Counted from the first letter of the stretch, positions 1-5,916 are shown. The stretch: 6,930 nucleotides of DNA from Chroococcidiopsidaceae cyanobacterium CP_BM_RX_35 (GCA_019242465.1 JAFAVL010000342.1:1-6930); one strand, 5' to 3'. The notes: generated by a model not told the origin, from the letters alone. Made by a program: numbers and translations.

Positions 1-1
1 C

Positions 2-166
2 TTAGAGCCACTCACTCTCACCTGAATTGACTTTAGCGAAAAAATGCTCTTCCAACTCCCCCACTTCAGACAGTTCCCCCGCTTCGGACAGTTCGCGTAA
101 ACCATCCGCCAACCATGCCTCTTTTTCCACATCCCGTGAAAAGTCAGGTTGACTCAGGTCACACAT
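2..166 (-). CDS. Hypothetical Glu-rich 54-residue protein
   Basis: This open frame starts at ATG (166-164) and ends at TAA (4-2). Seven bases upstream of the start, on the minus strand, is a GAGG ribosome binding site with a 6-nt gap, and an in-frame stop at 187-185 fixes the possible start. The protein is acidic: it begins MCDLSQPDF, has an internal near-duplication LSEAGELSEVGEL (about residues 26-38) and ends SGESEWL. The composition (many Glu, an amphipathic middle, few stops in a dense run) looks like real coding sequence and not chance. I do not recognise a family. Its first 18 bases overlap the start of the plus-strand ORF at 149-331. The partner or target is unknown; small acidic proteins like this are sometimes antitoxins or adaptors, but nothing here shows that. 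Confidence 0.45.
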   Translation of the reverse strand: MCDLSQPDFSRDVEKEAWLADGLRELSEAGELSEVGELEEHFFAKVNSGESEWL

Positions 167-331
167 TACCCGCCTCAACCCTCGTCAACATCCTCAGCTC
201 CTGTTGCTGACTCCCCAAATCAGACTGCTCCACCCCAAGTACAGTTGGAGTTACAGGAGTTAACGGCACAACTAACAGCCATGAGAAAGGAACTCGAAAA
301 CCTGAGAAATTCAGATTCTAATTCCTCTTAG
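149..331 (+). CDS. Small ORF with Pro/Ser/Thr-rich N-terminus and C-terminal coiled coil
   Basis: The frame opens with TTG at 149, just after an in-frame TGA at 137-139, and gives 60 residues. Residues 1-30 are rich in Pro, Ser, Thr and Gln. Residues about 31-53 (VQLELQELTAQL then AMRKELENLRN) form a clear heptad pattern of Leu/Met with Glu/Lys/Arg between, that is, a short coiled coil. The end is a Ser/Asn tail. There is no Shine-Dalgarno at a useful distance from the TTG, and the first codons overlap the minus-strand ORF at 2-166. It could be a real small protein, or the surviving C-terminal end of a longer gene whose upstream part was lost; a Ser-rich open stretch in another frame (about 6-152) ends at TGA 150-152 right at this start, which would fit a frameshift. 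No family recognised. Confidence 0.3.
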   Translation: MTQVTHYPPQPSSTSSAPVADSPNQTAPPQVQLELQELTAQLTAMRKELENLRNSDSNSS

Positions 332-367
332 CAATTTTGGATTTTATATTAAAACTTAAATCCAGGT

Positions 368-413
368 GTTTGCAGCGTCTTTAAAGCAGCATCTGGCGAG
401 AAGAGACGCAAAC
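368..413. repeat. Inverted repeat, possible terminator between convergent genes
   Basis: GTTTGC (368-373) pairs with GCAAAC (408-413). After a 3-nt bulge (AGC), GTCT (377-380) pairs with AGAC (404-407). The loop is about 23 nt. The element lies between the plus-strand ORF ending at 331 and the minus-strand DUF4327-like gene ending at 433, where a two-way terminator would be expected. There is no T-tract directly after either arm, so intrinsic termination is only a guess. Confidence 0.3.
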
Positions 414-432
414 CGCTTACGTCCAAACCCGA

Positions 433-666
433 TTAGTCATTATCCCATTCTTCTCGACCAATTAGGTCACCAATCCGATCACGCAACAAGAAGTCGCATT
501 TCTCTAGCTCACCTTCAATGCAAACCCACTCCCGAGCGGGGATGTATTGACAGAGGGTGTAAATAGGTTGTTGTCGGCTGATTACTCCTTTTTGCACCAG
601 TTGACGCGCTTCGTCTTGGATAACGTCTAAAGAGTACTGGATAGAAGGCACCGTGTTTACACTCAT
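433..666 (-). CDS. DUF4327-like small cyanobacterial protein
   Basis: A 77-residue soluble protein starting MSVNTVPSIQYSLDVIQDEA and ending GREEWDND. Its length and layout recall DUF4327, a family of about 70-residue proteins found in cyanobacteria: a first helix (DVIQDEARQLVQKGVIS), a middle IYTLCQYIPAREW segment, a second helix around ELEKCDFLLRDRIGDL, and an acidic C-terminus closing on W-D/E-D. No enzymatic motif, signal peptide or membrane segment is visible. The biochemical role of the family is not established to my knowledge. The start is the only reasonable ATG; the bases before it give only a weak GGAT-type ribosome site. It is a single-gene unit, with a candidate sigma-70-type promoter about 30 bp upstream and no co-directional partner close by. 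The family assignment is from recall of the sequence pattern, not from a search. Confidence 0.75.
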   Translation of the reverse strand: MSVNTVPSIQYSLDVIQDEARQLVQKGVISRQQPIYTLCQYIPAREWVCIEGELEKCDFLLRDRIGDLIGREEWDND

Positions 667-693
667 GGTTTTAATCCAAAAACTAACGGGGAT

Positions 694-722
694 TTTGTAG
701 TCAACACTTCACGTAACGTAAA
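694..722 (-). promoter_or_regulatory. Candidate sigma-70 promoter for the DUF4327-like gene
   Basis: Read on the minus strand, TTTACG (722-717) and TACAAA (699-694) are separated by 17 bp. This is a fair match to -35 and -10 boxes, and it sits just upstream of the start codon at 666. The -35 region lies within a direct ACGT-A-ACGT pattern (711-719). A second possible -35, TTGACT, overlaps the spacer but has no good -10 at the right distance. Confidence 0.35.
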
Positions 723-815
723 ATTCGCGATGAATTCAAATTTTTTGGCGAGATTTGTAATGCTGTATACTGAATTGTTTTCATTATGGAGCTAATTCCT
801 CCTCTATTATATTAA

Positions 816-843
816 AAGATATTGAAATGTTGTAAGATATTGA
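816..843. repeat. Direct repeat AAGATATTGA x2
   Basis: Two perfect copies of AAGATATTGA at 816-825 and 834-843, 18 bp start to start, lie in an AT-rich spacer about 150-180 bp upstream of the DUF4327-like start codon. The spacing of nearly two helical turns would suit a dimeric DNA-binding protein, but in AT-rich DNA a 10-mer repeat can also be chance. Confidence 0.4.
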
Positions 844-1001
844 CAATCAGTTTGGTTGGGTTGTCAGTAGATTTAACCAATTTAGCCCAGGAATCAAGCT
901 TTGCTCCTAGCGCTACTACTTTAGGGGAAGGTTAAGGAACTAAAACTCCATCCTCAGCCTATCAGCAACAGAATAAATATCTGTCTAATGGTGGTTTATC
1001 T

Positions 1002-2609
1002 TTACGAACCAAATAACTTCTCTAAAGCAGAAGCCTGAGCTGCAGGCATCTGTCCATAAGTAAAAATACATGGCAGCTCTGGCGGTAGCACTGGAAGAAA
1101 CTGCTCCAGGACGTAAGGTGTACCATAGACAACCAAGGCTTGTAAATCTTTTGCTTGCAGTAATTGGCTGAGCAGCTCCTGTGACGTCTGAGTGAGACCA
1201 GCACTGCCCCGGAACGGATTGCCCCGAATAAATAACTGTAGCAGAGTCGATTTAGTTTGACCTGGGTTCGGTTCATCAGGTGGAGTATGGCGATCGCTGA
1301 GTTGGGTAGTGTAACCTCGCTTAGCAGGCAAAACAATCGCCGGAGAATGTAGGTTCAAGAAATCACTGGCTAACAAATCGTCCACTACAATTAAGTTGCG
1401 TAAACAGCTAGATTGCTGTTGCAGATTGTTATTTGTTTCTGTGGGCAAGGGCACAGAACCACGAACTATCTGGGTTGTTTGCAAAATTTGGGCAACTGTA
1501 GCTGTGGCAGAGGCTTGAGAGAGTTGAGAGGTAATGTGTTTTGTGTCTACAGTAGCTATTGGTGGTGAACAGACCTTGAGCTTAGCTAGCCAAATCCGCT
1601 CAACCGAGTCTCTAATCCGCGTTGGTGAAATTCGACCAGAGTTGACAGCCTCACACACCGATTGAATTGCCCCTTCTGGATTAACTGGCATTAGCAATAG
1701 ATCGGCTCCAGCTTCCACCGCTAAAACTGGGGCAACATTAGGGTCGTAACGATGAGCGATCGCACCCATTACCAGAGCATCTGTCACGATTAATCCCTCA
1801 AAACCCAGATGTGCTCGCAGTTGTTGAGTCAAAATCTGTTGAGATAGTGTTGCTGGTCGTTCAATGTCCCAACACTGGATCTGCAAATGGGCGCTCATGA
1901 CTGCATCGACTCCAGCCGCGATTGCTGCCTGAAAAGGTGGCAATTCTACCTCTGTCAATCGAGCAAATGAGTGAGGCAGAACTGGCAATTCTAAGTGGGA
2001 ATCGGTGGGAGTGTCACCATGACCAGGAAAGTGCTTGGCAGTGGTCAACACAGGATAGGCTTTAGCGCCTCGAATAAAAGCAGTTGCTAACTGGCTCACT
2101 TCAGATGGTGTTTCACCAAATGCCCGGACATTGATTACTGGGTTATTGGGATTATTGTTCACATCTACAACAGGTGCGAGTACCCAGTTAATGCCAATTG
2201 CCAGAGCTTCCTGGGCAGTTGTTGCTCCTATCTGAGCTGCGTAGTCTTGAGCAATACTGGGAGCTTTACGCCCTAAAGCCGCAATCGCCATAGGTGGCGG
2301 AAACCAAGTTGCTCCGGTAAAGCGTTGACCCACCCCTTCTTCTATATCCGCTGCAATCAGCAAAGGGATTTTTGCCCAATTTTGCAGTTGCTGCGATCTA
2401 AGAGCTAGTTCTCCAGCACTACCCCCTAACAAGATCGCGCCGCCGACTCCCAACTGCTCTAACCAGAAACGTAGCTTCTCGGCTGGTGGTTCCCAGTCTG
2501 GATACTGAATCTGGTGGTCGAACAGATAGCCTGATGCTCGCACTACAACCATCTGAGCCACCTGTTCGGGTAGAGAGAGTGTGTCTAAATTGGGTAGCGA
2601 TGGCGTCAT
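1002..2609 (-). CDS. nagZ: Glycoside hydrolase family 3, NagZ-type beta-N-acetylhexosaminidase
   Basis: A 535-residue GH3 protein. In NagZ enzymes this fold removes terminal GlcNAc from peptidoglycan fragments (GlcNAc-anhydroMurNAc peptides) during cell-wall recycling. Residues about 10-345 form the TIM-barrel domain. Visible landmarks are AADIEEG (86-92) with Asp88 in the substrate-binding position, the signature loop KHFPGHGDTPTDSH (192-205) carrying the Asp203/His205 acid-base dyad typical of NagZ, and VTDALVMGAI (275-284) with the nucleophile Asp277. Residues about 346-535 form a second domain absent from the ~340-residue enterobacterial NagZ but comparable to the C-terminal domain of two-domain GH3 proteins. 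It has a low-complexity Gln/Thr/Ser linker around 360-402. There is no signal peptide, so it is probably cytoplasmic. The ATG at 2609 is preceded by a weak GAGAG site. It lies 73 bp downstream of a secreted small protein gene, with a hairpin in the gap. Exact substrate is inferred. Confidence 0.88.
   Translation of the reverse strand: MTPSLPNLDTLSLPEQVAQMVVVRASGYLFDHQIQYPDWEPPAEKLRFWLEQLGVGGAILLGGSAGELALRSQQLQNWAKIPLLIAADIEEGVGQRFTGATWFPPPMAIAALGRKAPSIAQDYAAQIGATTAQEALAIGINWVLAPVVDVNNNPNNPVINVRAFGETPSEVSQLATAFIRGAKAYPVLTTAKHFPGHGDTPTDSHLELPVLPHSFARLTEVELPPFQAAIAAGVDAVMSAHLQIQCWDIERPATLSQQILTQQLRAHLGFEGLIVTDALVMGAIAHRYDPNVAPVLAVEAGADLLLMPVNPEGAIQSVCEAVNSGRISPTRIRDSVERIWLAKLKVCSPPIATVDTKHITSQLSQASATATVAQILQTTQIVRGSVPLPTETNNNLQQQSSCLRNLIVVDDLLASDFLNLHSPAIVLPAKRGYTTQLSDRHTPPDEPNPGQTKSTLLQLFIRGNPFRGSAGLTQTSQELLSQLLQAKDLQALVVYGTPYVLEQFLPVLPPELPCIFTYGQMPAAQASALEKLFGS
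1290..1297. repeat. HIP1 octamer (GCGATCGC)
   Basis: Perfect copy of the highly iterated palindrome of cyanobacterial genomes, here with the frequent extra 5' G, inside the C-terminal domain of the glycosidase gene. Supports a cyanobacterial origin. Confidence 0.85.
1756..1763. repeat. HIP1 octamer (GCGATCGC)
   Basis: Second perfect HIP1 palindrome, within the glycosidase gene just past the codons for the nucleophile region. Confidence 0.85.
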
Positions 2610-2644
2610 AAAACTCTCAAAGAAGCCCGTACTTGAGTGATGGG

Positions 2645-2669
2645 CAGGCGCAAGATTACCTTACGCCTG
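2645..2669 (-). promoter_or_regulatory. Strong hairpin between the secreted-protein gene and the glycosidase gene
   Basis: CAGGCG (2645-2650) pairs with CGCCTG (2664-2669). After one c/a mismatch, AAG (2652-2654) pairs with CTT (2660-2662), leaving a 5-nt loop. This is the most stable-looking hairpin in the window. It sits 13 bp beyond the stop codon of the upstream minus-strand gene and 35 bp before the glycosidase start. No U-tract follows on the minus strand, so it could be a terminator, an RNA-stability element separating the two messages, or a leader structure. A TATAAG box (2676-2671) just before it might be a -10 element, but no good -35 accompanies it. Confidence 0.45.
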
Positions 2670-2682
2670 GCTTATACATCAT

Positions 2683-3018
2683 CTAGTGGTGATACCAGTC
2701 GTAGTCTCGGTTTTGGCGGGACCAATCATTGTCTCGGTGCCAGTCCTCCCGGTCACGGTTTCGATGCCAGCGCTCCCAGTTACGCTCTCGTTCCCGACGG
2801 TACCTGTCATAGTCCCGCTGACGATCCTCGTCTCGGTCCCTGTAGCGGACATCCCAATCTGCTAACCGTATTGAGTTGTGACCATTGCTAGCAGATTCTA
2901 TTCCTGGCAGCGGTTTTTGTTGACTATATGCTGAAGCTGCTGCCGCTGGCATTGCCCCTGATACGAAAGGTGAAGCCAACAGGGGTAAGCTTGCCCAGAA
3001 TAAAATTTTTCGGCTCAT
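2683..3018 (-). CDS. Secreted Arg/Asp/Trp/Tyr-rich low-complexity protein
   Basis: A 111-residue protein with a clear Sec signal peptide: MSRK, a hydrophobic core (ILFWASLPLLASPFVSGAM) and an AAAASA/YS cleavage region near residue 30. Mature residues 31-53 are a short linker. Residues 54-111 are extreme in composition: of 58 residues 17 are Arg, 13 Asp, 6 Trp, 5 Tyr, 5 Glu and 4 His, with only one aliphatic residue (Val57) and no Lys. RDRD, RRERER and W-x(2-8)-W spacings recur. The start at 3018 is preferred over an upstream ATG (3066) because AGGA lies 9 nt before it and the signal peptide then begins directly. It is probably periplasmic or extracellular; charged aromatic tracts like this might bind polysaccharide, RNA or the cell surface, but that is inference. 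Whether it is co-transcribed with the glycosidase downstream is uncertain because a strong hairpin separates them. No family recognised. Confidence 0.8.
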   Translation of the reverse strand: MSRKILFWASLPLLASPFVSGAMPAAAASAYSQQKPLPGIESASNGHNSIRLADWDVRYRDRDEDRQRDYDRYRRERERNWERWHRNRDREDWHRDNDWSRQNRDYDWYHH

Positions 3019-3046
3019 ATTCTTGATTCCTTTTGTTTCTATTGCC

Positions 3047-3060
3047 CAGCTTTTTAGCTG
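3047..3060. promoter_or_regulatory. Short palindrome upstream of the secreted-protein gene
   Basis: CAGCT-TTTT-AGCTG is a perfect 5-bp inverted repeat with a 4-nt centre, 29 bp upstream of the chosen start codon at 3018. A TTGAGA hexamer overlaps it on the minus strand. It could be an operator or a leader hairpin; no good -10 box confirms a promoter here. Confidence 0.25.
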
Positions 3061-3068
3061 TCTCAAGG

Positions 3069-3112
3069 AAGTCGCCGGAGGCAGTTCCAGCGAACCCTTG
3101 GCTAAGGACGCC
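3069..3112. repeat. GC-rich palindromic cluster, REP-like
   Basis: This GC-rich block sits in an otherwise AT-richer spacer. It contains GCC-GGA-GGC (3074-3082) and CCTTGGCTAAGG (3096-3107), a near-perfect palindrome with one G-T pair. Such blocks resemble dispersed intergenic repeats of cyanobacterial genomes. Dispersal cannot be shown from one window. Confidence 0.35.
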
Positions 3113-3225
3113 CTGACTTTTCATTATGTTTCCTGAACCAAGAAAGACGGTTTAAACAAGTTGATATGAGTTCATTGCCTAGGGAGGAAGGCGGCTTATG
3201 CAGAGGGTAGAAGGCAAATCCTTTA

Positions 3226-4341
3226 TTAGCCTATACCCGTAAGGCGCTTGATGGCACGACCTGCAACATCGCCATAACGCATTTCCCCACAAATGATTTG
3301 ACCGAAGCGCTGAGTAGCAGAGGGGCGCTTGACACCCACTCTATAGCCAACACCAGGAAAGCGGTAGAACACACCAGCTAAACGCTGCGCCCACGCCATA
3401 TCGTTGCCCCACTCTTCACTAATCGTTTCACTGTATTTCTCTAAAGCATTAATCTCCCCAGCGAGTGCGCGGTTAATTGCTTCAGCTGCTTTCAACCCAC
3501 TAAAGATTGAGGGACGAATACCTTCCGCTGTCATTGGATCGACCACACAGGCCGCTTCCCCAGCCAAAATGGCATTTTGAGTATGGAGCTTTTGATGACC
3601 ATCCCAGAGGCAAAGCGGATGACCGTACTGCTTGCAGCTTTTGACATCAACTCCAAACAGCGTGGCGTACTCAGTCAAAATGCTCTTGAAATCCTGCCCT
3701 TCACCTCCCCGAAACGTGCCGACACCAATCGAGTAGCCATCTGCTTTGGGAAAGTTCCAAATGTAACCATTTTTAACCATGCCAAACTCGAAGTGGGCGA
3801 TGTGACCGTTGTCCACCTTAGCTGCTGCTTCAGCCTCCAAAGCACCCGCTAAACGACGTTTGCGGTCTTTGAAGCCGAGCCATTTTGCCATTGGTCCTTT
3901 GGCTCCATCGGCAGCAATCAGATAGCGACCAGCAACTGTGCCATTAACGGTGTTAACCTGCCAGTGGTCACTTTGAAACTCAATTCCTTTGACTTCTGTC
4001 TGCTCTCGGAGTTCAGCTCCCTGCTTTTGTGCTTGCTGAATCAGAAAATGGTCAAAGACATCCCGCCGCACCATCCACATTGGCTCTGACGTGTTCAGCT
4101 CTGCTTGCACAGGATCGGTCATCTTCCAGGTGTAGCGAATCGTGTCCACCTTGCTGGAAATAGCCGGGGAAAAGTCAAAGTCAAACCAGCGGGCGATCGC
4201 GGGCGACACACCGCCGCCACAGGGTTTGTACCGTGGTAGTGATTCTTTTTCTAAAACTACAACTGAACGACCCTGCTTAGCCAAATGATAGGCAGCTGTA
4301 CCACCTGCTGGACCAGCGCCAACGATAATGCAATCGTACAT
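3226..4341 (-). CDS. Geranylgeranyl reductase family FAD-dependent oxidoreductase
   Basis: A 371-residue flavoprotein of the geranylgeranyl reductase / p-hydroxybenzoate hydroxylase fold. The N-terminus has the Rossmann FAD motif GAGPAGG (8-14) and an acidic Glu31 that would bind the ribose. PRYKPCGGGV (36-45) is the Cys-containing segment typical of this family. IAADGAKGPMAKWLG (142-156) is the second FAD-contact region, and LAGEAACVVDPMTAEGI (259-275) the third. There Glu262 stands where many relatives have Asp (GDA). Members reduce isoprenoid double bonds, for example geranylgeranyl to phytyl for chlorophyll and tocopherol, using NADPH or ferredoxin. It is shorter than the roughly 405-residue cyanobacterial ChlP, so I think it is a paralogue of unknown substrate and give no symbol. 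It is soluble and probably membrane-peripheral. The ribosome site (AGGAG) is about 14 nt from the ATG, which is rather far. It is transcribed divergently from ftsW. Confidence 0.85.
   Translation of the reverse strand: MYDCIIVGAGPAGGTAAYHLAKQGRSVVVLEKESLPRYKPCGGGVSPAIARWFDFDFSPAISSKVDTIRYTWKMTDPVQAELNTSEPMWMVRRDVFDHFLIQQAQKQGAELREQTEVKGIEFQSDHWQVNTVNGTVAGRYLIAADGAKGPMAKWLGFKDRKRRLAGALEAEAAAKVDNGHIAHFEFGMVKNGYIWNFPKADGYSIGVGTFRGGEGQDFKSILTEYATLFGVDVKSCKQYGHPLCLWDGHQKLHTQNAILAGEAACVVDPMTAEGIRPSIFSGLKAAEAINRALAGEINALEKYSETISEEWGNDMAWAQRLAGVFYRFPGVGYRVGVKRPSATQRFGQIICGEMRYGDVAGRAIKRLTGIG
4193..4200. repeat. HIP1 octamer (GCGATCGC)
   Basis: Third perfect HIP1 palindrome, in the 5' part of the reductase gene. 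Confidence 0.85.
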
Positions 4342-4415
4342 AAAGCTGGATTTTGCTCCTAATCCACTGAGTTGACGAGTTTGTGACTATCGCCCTATAG
4401 CCTAGCAGGACTTGT

Positions 4416-4425
4416 CTCAATTGAG
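4416..4425. promoter_or_regulatory. 10-bp palindrome in the divergent promoter region
   Basis: CTCAATTGAG is a perfect palindrome in the 194-bp gap between the divergent reductase and ftsW genes, with a further ACTTG/CAAGT pair around it. On the minus strand TTGAGA here lies 15 bp before TATAGG, a slightly short-spaced possible promoter for the reductase. A shared operator is possible but unproven. A TAAAAT box at 4511-4516 could be the -10 of ftsW, but it lacks a good -35. Confidence 0.25.
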
Positions 4426-4535
4426 TAGAACCTCAAGTGGGGCGTCGGGTGCGGCGAGGTACTTAGGAACAAATTTCCTCTCTGACCTCTGCATCCTAAC
4501 CTCTGTCCCTTAAAATACTCCTGTTTTCTACACTC

Positions 4536-5714
4536 GTGCCGCTCGTGGATCTACGCCGCCTCATTCCCTTTGTCAATCCTGCTGTTTCCTCCTGGGCTGT
4601 TGAAGCCCGGTTACTACACTGGCTAACACTGCTCTGGCTATTTGTGGGATTGGTGATGCTATTCTCCGCGTCCTATCCTGTTGGCAATAGTTACTTTAAT
4701 GACGGGCTGTACTACCTGAAACGCCAACTGATCGGGATATTGGTAGGCTTGGTAGGATTCAGCTTCGTTGTGCATACCCCTCTATGTCGTGTATTAGGAA
4801 AAGCTCACTGGTACGTCCTCTTTTTTTTAGGATTGATTTTCGCCACTATGACTGGTGCGGGAATTAGCGCGCATGGCGCAGTCCGTTGGCTACCACTGGG
4901 TTCGTTTCAAATTCAACCCTCGGAGTTAATCAAGCCGTTTTTAGTACTACAAAGCGCTCGCCTGTTTGGTCAGTGGAACTCTTTGAAGTGGCGTACCCGT
5001 CTTATCTGGCTCGGTATTTTTATGCTTGTGCTGTTCGGAATTCTGCGACAGCCTAACTTGAGTACAGCTGCATTGTGCGGCATGAGCATATGGCTAATGG
5101 CACTCGCGGCTGGAATACCTTATCTCTACTTAAGTGGAGCGGCTCTTAGCGGTATTCTAGCGGGAGTTTACAGCATTATGAAGCAAGAGTACCAGCGACG
5201 GCGGATCTTGTCTTTTCTCAATCCCTGGGCAGACCCTATGCACAATGGCTACCAGTTGATTCAGAGTTTGCTAGCAGTGGGCTCTGGTGGTTTTTGGGGC
5301 GCTGGTTTTGGATTATCGCAACAAAAATTGTTTTATTTGCCTATTCAGTACACAGATTTTATCTTTGCTGTGTTTGCTGAAGAATTTGGCTTTATCGGCT
5401 GTTTGCTGCTATTGCTGCTGTTGATTGTCTATGCAACGCTAGCGTTGATGGTAGCAATGAAGACGCAGAATCCTGTTAATCGGCTAGTCGCAGTTGGTGC
5501 TATGACTTTTATGGTCGGACAGTCGCTACTGAATATTGCCGTTGCTACTGGTTCCCTGCCTACTACAGGTTTGCCCTTACCACTAATTAGCTATGGCAGC
5601 AATTCAATGATTGCTAGTCTGCTTATAGCCGGGCTGCTAATTCGTGTAGCACGTGAGAGCAGCGAAGCTGAAGTGGTGTCGATCCAAGAGCGGCGGACGG
5701 CAGCTAGGCTGTAG
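4536..5714 (+). CDS. ftsW: FtsW, septal peptidoglycan glycosyltransferase (SEDS family)
   Basis: A 392-residue polytopic membrane protein of the SEDS family. FtsW polymerises lipid II into glycan strands at the division septum with its partner class B penicillin-binding protein. About nine to ten membrane segments are visible (roughly 30-46, 64-82, 91-109, 155-170, 178-192, 193-214, 275-305, 316-340, 355-372). Family landmarks: GAVRWLPLGSFQIQPSELIKP (114-134, split G-x-RW and QPSE), QPNLSTAAL (172-180), a large outer loop with LNPWADP (228-234) and GYQLIQSLLAVGSGG (238-252), TDFIF (273-277) with Asp274 at the position of the catalytic aspartate, and GLPLPLISYGSNS (345-357). This last motif separates FtsW/RodA from unrelated transporters; FtsW is preferred over RodA by overall resemblance to cyanobacterial homologues. 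The start is GTG at 4536 or GTG at 4545 (giving MDLRRLIPF, which may fit relatives better). No Shine-Dalgarno is visible before either. The 3' end overlaps the convergent gene by 11 bp. Confidence 0.9.
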   Translation: MPLVDLRRLIPFVNPAVSSWAVEARLLHWLTLLWLFVGLVMLFSASYPVGNSYFNDGLYYLKRQLIGILVGLVGFSFVVHTPLCRVLGKAHWYVLFFLGLIFATMTGAGISAHGAVRWLPLGSFQIQPSELIKPFLVLQSARLFGQWNSLKWRTRLIWLGIFMLVLFGILRQPNLSTAALCGMSIWLMALAAGIPYLYLSGAALSGILAGVYSIMKQEYQRRRILSFLNPWADPMHNGYQLIQSLLAVGSGGFWGAGFGLSQQKLFYLPIQYTDFIFAVFAEEFGFIGCLLLLLLLIVYATLALMVAMKTQNPVNRLVAVGAMTFMVGQSLLNIAVATGSLPTTGLPLPLISYGSNSMIASLLIAGLLIRVARESSEAEVVSIQERRTAARL

Positions 5715-5916
5715 CAGTAGTGAGTGAATGAGAAACGACTCGCAGTTCGTGCGCATAGCGGGGTTTGGGGTCATTGACTAACCAGATGGGCGGCACCATC
5801 ATCGGCTCATAATTGGCAATAATATCGCAGGTTCCCGGCTGGGATTTTAGCTCAACCTTTTGACCTGGTCTATATATAAATGCCTCTTCGTAGTCTAAAT
5901 ACAGATCGCATTCCAT
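5704..5916 (-). CDS. Hypothetical 70-residue protein, convergent with ftsW
   Basis: A small acidic-to-neutral protein beginning MECDLYLDYEEAF. The middle RPGQKVELKSQPGTCDIIANY (residues 16-36, strand-turn-strand pattern with PGQKV) and MMVPPIWLVNDP (39-50) alternate short hydrophobic strands with turns, as in a small SH3-like beta barrel; this is inference from the pattern. It ends HELRVVSHSLTTATA. There is no signal peptide or membrane segment. The ATG at 5916 has no good ribosome site, but the upstream DNA is very AT-rich (a TATATATAGATA run, 5938-5949 on the opposite reading) and could hold a promoter. Its last 11 bp overlap the end of ftsW tail to tail, so the two transcripts are antisense at their ends. 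The aromatic and Pro-rich composition argues for a real gene. No named family recognised. Confidence 0.65.
   Translation of the reverse strand: MECDLYLDYEEAFIYRPGQKVELKSQPGTCDIIANYEPMMVPPIWLVNDPKPRYAHELRVVSHSLTTATA

Larger units (their letters stand above)
667..1001. other. 335-bp AT-rich spacer without a gene
   Basis: This spacer lies between two minus-strand genes. Apart from the candidate promoter near 694-722 I see no open frame of useful length and no RNA gene. It contains a 10-bp direct repeat (816-825 and 834-843) and a weak hairpin ACAGA/TCTGT (968-972, 980-984) with a 7-nt loop, 18 bp beyond the stop codon of the glycosidase gene. That hairpin is too weak, and lacks a U-tract, to be called a terminator. 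Confidence 0.6.

Noticed and set aside
366..566. Plus-strand 66-residue ORF
   Set aside because: Lies mostly antisense to the DUF4327-like gene, has no ribosome site and its composition is not protein-like; a shadow.
1022..1336. Minus-strand 104-residue ORF
   Set aside because: Out-of-frame reading of the C-terminal domain of the glycosidase gene.
2637..2891. Plus-strand 84-residue ORF
   Set aside because: Antisense reading of the Arg/Asp-rich gene; repetitive codons there keep other frames open by chance.
2924..3124. Minus-strand 66-residue ORF with AGGA 7 nt before its ATG
   Set aside because: The start site looks good, but most of the frame is an out-of-frame reading of the signal-peptide region of the 2683-3018 gene plus the palindromic block; the signal peptide in the other frame is much more convincing.
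3577..3852. Plus-strand 91-residue ORF
   Set aside because: Antisense to the conserved core of the reductase gene, no ribosome site.
4481..4510. Repeated ACCTCTG motif before ftsW
   Set aside because: Pyrimidine-rich 7-mers with imperfect spacing; could not be separated from simple composition bias.
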